Assembly: GCA_937894355.1 (NCBI GenBank)
Contig: CALCRD010000110.1
Span: 1 to 10,916, forward strand
Length of the DNA stretch: 10,916 nt
Direction of reading: 5' to 3'
From: an uncultured Bacillus sp.
GTDB lineage: Bacteria; Bacillota; Bacilli; Bacillales; Cytobacillaceae
The position numbers and the translations under genes are program-made. A model generated the notes under the pieces. It saw only the letters and a list, made by a program, of their open reading frames with translations. It ran no database searches and was not told the DNA's origin. This document shows positions 8,401 through 10,916 of the stretch, in pieces; the stretch's first letter is position 1; each line of letters begins with the position of its first letter.

Positions 8401-10811
8401 TCTTGATGAAAAATGGAAATAATTTGCCGGCTCCGTGGATCAATGTCATGGCCAATCCTAAATTTGGCTGTCTAATTTCTGAAATGGGGACAGGATATAC
8501 TTGGTGGAGGAACAGCCGAGAATGTAAGTTGACACCGTGGTCAAATGACCCAGTATTAGACCCGCCGACGGAAACGGCATATTTAAGAGATGATGATTAT
8601 GGTGATGTGTGGTCTGCTTCACCTTCGGCAGTTCATTCACAAGCCGCTTATAAAATTACCCATGGAAGAGGTTTTTCGCGGTTTGATCATGAAAGAAATG
8701 GGATTAAACATGAGATGACTGTGTTTGTTCCACTAGAAGACCCTGTGAAAATTATTAAAATAAAGCTCCACAACAATACTCCAGAGCAAAGAAATATTTC
8801 TTTGACGTATTATGCAGAATGGGTATTAGGTGTGCAGCGACAAAGTAATGCACCGTATATTGTGACGGAGTGGATTGATACAGATCAAGTTATGACGGCT
8901 CAAAATATGTACCAGGAAACTTTTCGGGATGCCAAAGCCTTTTTAGGAATCTACCATCAGCAGGATGTTGGTGTTACAGCAAACGGGGAATCTAATCAAG
9001 TTCCGGGGCTGTCTTGGACGGCTGATCGTGAAGAGTTCCTTGGGCGAAATGGGAGTTTAGAACATCCAGCATCATTGGAGCGGGTTCGTTTATCAAATCG
9101 GACAGGAACGTATCATGAAACGTGTGGGGCAGTTCAAAGTAAACTTACATTGGCACCAAATAGTGAGCAAACTGTTTATATTTTATTGGGTTGTGAGGAT
9201 TCCAATGAAGCAGTACTTAATCTAGTAAGAAAATATCGAGTAGCATCAGCATGTGAACAAGCGATGGTAGAGGTTTCCGACTTTTGGCAGCACCATTTGG
9301 ATCAAATTACGGTTGCAACTCCATCGCAGGAAACGAATATCCTGTTAAATGGTTGGCTATTATACCAATCGCTAGCTTGTCGGATGTGGGCAAGATCTGC
9401 TTTTTTCCAAGCAGGTGGTGCTTTCGGTTTTCGGGATCAACTCCAGGATTCACTGGCACTTTTGCATACCATGCCTGAAAAAACAAGAGCCCAAATTATC
9501 CTAAATGCCTCTCACCAATATCTTGAGGGAGATGTGCAGCACTGGTGGCATGAAGAAACTGGACGAGGAATTCGCACGTTATTCTCGGATGATTTATTAT
9601 GGATGCCATATGCTGTTTCAAGGTATATCGAGCATACGGGTGATCGGTCAATTTTAGATGAAATGGCGCCGTTTTTATTTAGTGAACCACTGCGTGAGGG
9701 TGAACATGAACGTTATGAGGAAACTGTACGTTCAGATGAGTTCGGAACAATTTATGAGCATTGTATCCGGGCAATAAATCTTAGTTTACGCAGAAAAGGA
9801 GAGCACGGATTGCCGCTAATTGGCGTAGGCGATTGGAATGATGGAATGAATCTTGTTGGTGCCGAGGGTCGCGGTGAAAGTGTGTGGCTAGGCTGGTTCA
9901 TTTGTGATATTTTGAATCGTTTCCAAGAAATTAGTGGTAGACGGGGTGATAAGGAACTAGTTGAATCTTTTGAGACAAACCGTCAGCAATTGATTACGGC
10001 ACTTAATGAGCATGGCTGGGATGGTCAATGGTACCGTCGAGCCTTTACCGATTCAGGCCAATGGCTCGGTTCAATCCAAAATGAGGAATGCCGAATTGAT
10101 GCTATTGCCCAATCGTGGTCGGTTATCTCAGGAGGAGCGCCAGATGACCGAGCTGCTCAGGCGATGAATTCGTTTGATCGTGAGTTAGTTGAACGTGATT
10201 TGTCTGTGATTCGGCTATTGACACCGCCTTTTGACAAGACGGAGCCAAGTCCTGGTTATATCCAAGGCTATCCTCCAGGACTCCGAGAAAATGGTGCCCA
10301 ATATACTCATGGGGTAATTTGGGGAATTATTGCTTGGTGTCAGCTTGGTCATGGCGATAAGGCATTAGAAATGTTTAATATGCTTAACCCGATGACACAT
10401 ACTCGCACCGATCATGAAGTTAGACAGTACACTGGTGAACCTTATGTGATGGCGGCAGATGTTTACACAGCTGCTCCAAACGAGGGTCGGTCAGGCTGGA
10501 CATGGTACACGGGTGCATCAGGATGGATGTATCAAGCTGGAATTGAGTGGATTCTGGGAATTCGGCGCCGTGCAGGTGAGCTCTATGTAAATCCGCGGAT
10601 ACCTTCGGATTGGCCAGGTTTTTCTGTAACCTATCGTTTTGGGGCAACTCGTTATTTTATTACGGTAAAAAATGAGTCTGGCCGAATTGAGAATGCGCAA
10701 AGTAAATTGCTGGTTGATGGCATGGAGATTGCTATCTCCGATACTGTAGCTGGTCCGTGCTTCGAATTAAAGGACGATGGAATTGAACATCAGGTTGAAC
10801 TAACGTTGTAG
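2430..10811 (+). CDS. ndvB: Cyclic beta-1,2-glucan synthase (GT84, cyclisation and GH94 modules)
   Basis: This 2793-residue integral membrane enzyme matches the length of Agrobacterium ChvB and Brucella Cgs (about 2800). It polymerises UDP-glucose into beta-1,2-glucan and closes it into a ring. Residues 1-425 are the family's N-terminal cytosolic region. Hydrophobic segments lie near 431-449 and 457-477, then near 833-849, 855-872, 886-907, 946-964 and 968-990. Between the two groups lies the GT84 transferase (about 500-800) with D641-A-D643, SHDLLEG (753-759) and RQHRW (786-790), the R/QxxRW signature. Residues about 1000-1430 are the glycoamylase-like domain, assigned to ring closure in a Thermoanaerobacter homologue: SESGYYAFDFQ (Glu1320), GFFEALDF (Glu1390) and MAHHQGMS (1412-1419). 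Residues about 1490-2793 carry GH94-type beta-sandwiches and the barrel, with FRDQLQD (2334-2340), GDWNDG (2467-2472; Asp2471 the likely general acid) and WYTGASGW (2692-2699), which in the family sets chain length by phosphorolysis. No frameshift is seen. The ATG at 2430 is preferred over an in-frame TTG at 2397, which has no ribosome binding site. The symbol follows the rhizobial gene. Confidence 0.95.
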   Translation: MILNKEQLREEAHKLALNHDPFISRKRLTRYWKVTEADLEKLRSFVNDLREEDSTCAQPAEEWLLDNAEFLEEQALGVKLELTKKLENSFPHLKKTGESRVFSICKDYIEHTNGNLDKESFLSYLQSYQEVSVLKMTEVWSMPLIMRVALFQSLSEIMDTIKERRDVCILVEKILSDIETKTEITPEKLKLALENAGQEMPLSGPLIVHLIKHLRERADYSATVGEWLICKLENGPESLDHILSYEYQVQAGYQVKAGNIITSLRMLSRWEWKEAFEKISMVEQTLQTEEAGTYAKLDFSSRDTVRKRVQQIALRVNLPENLVAAKAVELANEYIKRDGYEEGEVKTQAGECNQEPSVNGGTSPNREVRKTVTKSSKLITKPPDRQAFVPYYLFEAEGITNLRQALKMCGKPRTMPETGLLRRATGTYFNMVAINFVIALMALSLFIVWDGYFTPMEWVVMLIALSIPALEWGITAAHWSIEKIKRPIPLLRYDFSKGIPSEAATFVVIPVIWSKIEEVEEMTERLELHYLANRDSNLQFALLGDFADADEEILKQDEVVLNAAKQGIQKLNRLYPETRFFLFQRKRLWNPSENSWMGWERKRGKLVEFVELLKGSKDTSFNVIEGKVEEVNSIRYIITLDADTQLPLESANRMIGTLHLPYNRPRLNKTRTRVVEGYGVLQPRIGMSHEAAMKSRFASLWSADPGVDPYAFAVSDPYQDGLGQGIFTGKGIFDVDAFYQVLCDRIPENRVLSHDLLEGGFLRAGLLSDIELIDHHPARFSAFQRRQHRWVRGDWQLLMWLRPKAFNSRGELVPVDLSILTRWQIFDNIRRSLLSPLLFVILLLALTVLPGSPLRWIALVVATLFSPVIYQLATIRSFFKQTKGLLYTAGQLLVGFVTLPFQIVLMLDGIGRTMFRLLFSKRRLLEWVPSVEEDRKSNQKGAPALYGMYGGYLLITLVLIASLFNQHIAVQTVGILLCALWACAPFIIGWLDKPSEAERLSFTNNEKEDLTNLAKQIWSFYEDYVTEDENWLPPDNVQLEPANGVAHRTSPTNIGLYLSCALAARDFEFINTPGLIERLERTIDTVEQMEKWEGHLYNWYDTVTLRPLSPMYVSTVDSGNLVGCLITVKEGLSEWLDSYQHQEKPPVPVHQDHSLKIAFSEEITPAVSEKLRDNMNVKVDWKERGTRLLARMEKLTEETNFRPLYDHKATLFSLGYNADRGERDEVLYDLMASEARIASFVAIALGQVSVSHWHSLGRTMTKMGKRPVLLSWSGTMFEYLMPWLLMRTYQNTLWKSTYGAVVDRQIQYAQQRNVPFGISESGYYAFDFQMNYQYRAFGVPGLGFKRGLEQDLVVAPYATILALPFAKHAALDSLKKIESLNGRGTYGFFEALDFTSERLPKDKNHMVVRSFMAHHQGMSMLTLANVLLPKTMVERFHRNKQVKSAELLLQERIPKTPKFIKHPALNRVHEPFTKIVQDVTALREYASPHTKIPEVSVLSNGTFTSVVTNTGSGYSQYKGLSVSRWREDSVLDSWGNYVYIRDITNDKLWSPSYQPCRVDSPEQRIRFGLDRATFMRVDGEIKTSMEICVSPEWNAEVRRISLMNTSEETRVLEVTTFVELALSNPIADVAHTAFSKLFIRTAFDAENNCLVAGRRPREDKDTTLWSAHSLMVEGDSIGNVEYETDRSSFIGRGNRLSEPQGIRNRLRGKVGSVADPVFVMRRRISIKAGEQIQLVAVTSVSETREEAIDIVTRFIPNQAVEHAFQLAWNRGQIELRNLHLTNREATNLQVLAGQILYTTPLRDIRKQSILANSKGQSGLWSYGVSGDRPVVLLRIDNLTHMAFAIKMLTGHEYLRRFGVYFDLVLLNESEEGYHQNLQEALRRAAEHGVDRFGFELSGVYVIAANQLEAADKSLLMSVARIILQAGGASFKSQIRLQKANPKDALPKKLVVKAKTDKVFESLVPAQLEDTKDWVNFNGWGGFSPDGKEYRILMKNGNNLPAPWINVMANPKFGCLISEMGTGYTWWRNSRECKLTPWSNDPVLDPPTETAYLRDDDYGDVWSASPSAVHSQAAYKITHGRGFSRFDHERNGIKHEMTVFVPLEDPVKIIKIKLHNNTPEQRNISLTYYAEWVLGVQRQSNAPYIVTEWIDTDQVMTAQNMYQETFRDAKAFLGIYHQQDVGVTANGESNQVPGLSWTADREEFLGRNGSLEHPASLERVRLSNRTGTYHETCGAVQSKLTLAPNSEQTVYILLGCEDSNEAVLNLVRKYRVASACEQAMVEVSDFWQHHLDQITVATPSQETNILLNGWLLYQSLACRMWARSAFFQAGGAFGFRDQLQDSLALLHTMPEKTRAQIILNASHQYLEGDVQHWWHEETGRGIRTLFSDDLLWMPYAVSRYIEHTGDRSILDEMAPFLFSEPLREGEHERYEETVRSDEFGTIYEHCIRAINLSLRRKGEHGLPLIGVGDWNDGMNLVGAEGRGESVWLGWFICDILNRFQEISGRRGDKELVESFETNRQQLITALNEHGWDGQWYRRAFTDSGQWLGSIQNEECRIDAIAQSWSVISGGAPDDRAAQAMNSFDRELVERDLSVIRLLTPPFDKTEPSPGYIQGYPPGLRENGAQYTHGVIWGIIAWCQLGHGDKALEMFNMLNPMTHTRTDHEVRQYTGEPYVMAADVYTAAPNEGRSGWTWYTGASGWMYQAGIEWILGIRRRAGELYVNPRIPSDWPGFSVTYRFGATRYFITVKNESGRIENAQSKLLVDGMEIAISDTVAGPCFELKDDGIEHQVELTL

Positions 10812-10819
10812 TAGCTAGG

Positions 10820-10857
10820 GAGCAGAAACCAAGGAAATTGGTTTCTGCTCTTTTTTT
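10820..10857 (+). terminator. Intrinsic terminator of the glucan synthase gene, also the likely intron target
   Basis: A perfect 13-bp stem pairs GAGCAGAAACCAA (10820-10832) with 10838-10850 around a GGAAA loop, then seven Ts (10851-10857). It begins 8 nt after the stop codon. The putative group II intron starts 3 nt after the T-run. Confidence 0.95.
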
Positions 10858-10860
10858 GTG

Positions 10861-10916
10861 GTGCGCCCGGCATGGGCGATAACTTGGTGGTGAAAGTCCA
10901 CTACAGGCTTGGCAGT
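10861..10916 (+). mobile_element. 5' end of a group II intron, probably class C (truncated by the window edge)
   Basis: The sequence opens with GTGCG, the group II intron 5' boundary consensus, and continues into the start of domain I. CGCCC (10864-10868) pairs with GGGCG (10874-10878) around GGCAT. A second hairpin, GTGG (10887-10890) with CCAC (10898-10901), encloses TGAAAGT. From memory, the Oceanobacillus iheyensis class C intron opens with a near-identical GCCCGGCATGGG block and a matching hairpin with a TGAGAGT loop. Location supports class C: these introns insert just behind intrinsic terminators in the same orientation, as here. The rest of the ribozyme and any reverse transcriptase/maturase gene lie beyond the edge. 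No protein reading explains the segment: a GTG start at 10861 hits TGA after ten codons. The exact exon-intron junction (10860/10861) is inferred from the GTGCG motif. Confidence 0.85.

Noticed and set aside
10861..10916. Start of a further protein-coding gene at the right edge
   Set aside because: A GTG start at 10861 runs into TGA after ten codons and no ribosome binding site is present; the folded-RNA reading fits better.
1..10916. CRISPR arrays, tRNA or rRNA genes, insertion sequence ends, phage genes
   Set aside because: I saw no spaced direct repeats, cloverleaf-like segments, terminal inverted repeats with a transposase, or phage-type proteins.

Overview
The window reads as a low-GC Firmicute, most likely a Bacillaceae member. 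The signs are AT-rich intergenic DNA, strong AGGAGG-type ribosome binding sites, intrinsic terminators ending in T-runs, and Mta/TipA-type and YtrA-type regulators. I cannot name the genus from sequence alone.

Layout: (1) Positions 1-233, minus strand, hold the N-terminal 77 codons of a GntR-family (YtrA-like) regulator that runs off the left edge. Its promoter overlaps a perfect 10-6-10 inverted repeat. (2) Positions 399-1276 hold a divergent MerR-family gene of the Mta/TipAL type. It has a textbook 19-bp-spacer MerR promoter with a built-in dyad, a possible internal translation start that would release the drug-binding domain alone, and a hairpin terminator. (3) Positions 1277-1596 are a gene-free AT-rich stretch with a short tandem repeat and a small hairpin. 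(4) Positions 1597-2196 encode a 199-residue permuted NlpC/P60 (YiiX-like) papain-fold protein, closed by a strong terminator. (5) Positions 2430-10811 hold one giant gene for a 2793-residue cyclic beta-1,2-glucan synthase (NdvB/ChvB/Cgs type) with GT84, middle glycoamylase-like (cyclisation) and C-terminal GH94 modules. A perfect 13-bp terminator hairpin follows. (6) Positions 10861-10916, directly after that terminator's T-run, look like the 5' end of a group II intron, probably class C. Class C introns characteristically insert behind intrinsic terminators.

The genes do not form one operon. The two regulators are divergent and each appears to control its own promoter. The peptidase-like gene and the glucan synthase are each bounded by terminators, so each looks like its own transcription unit. 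No glucan exporter or glucan-modifying enzyme is visible here. The points most worth following are the intron at the right edge, the complete three-enzyme glucan synthase in a Gram-positive, and the TipAS-like internal start. I did not find convincing evidence of a wholly new system.
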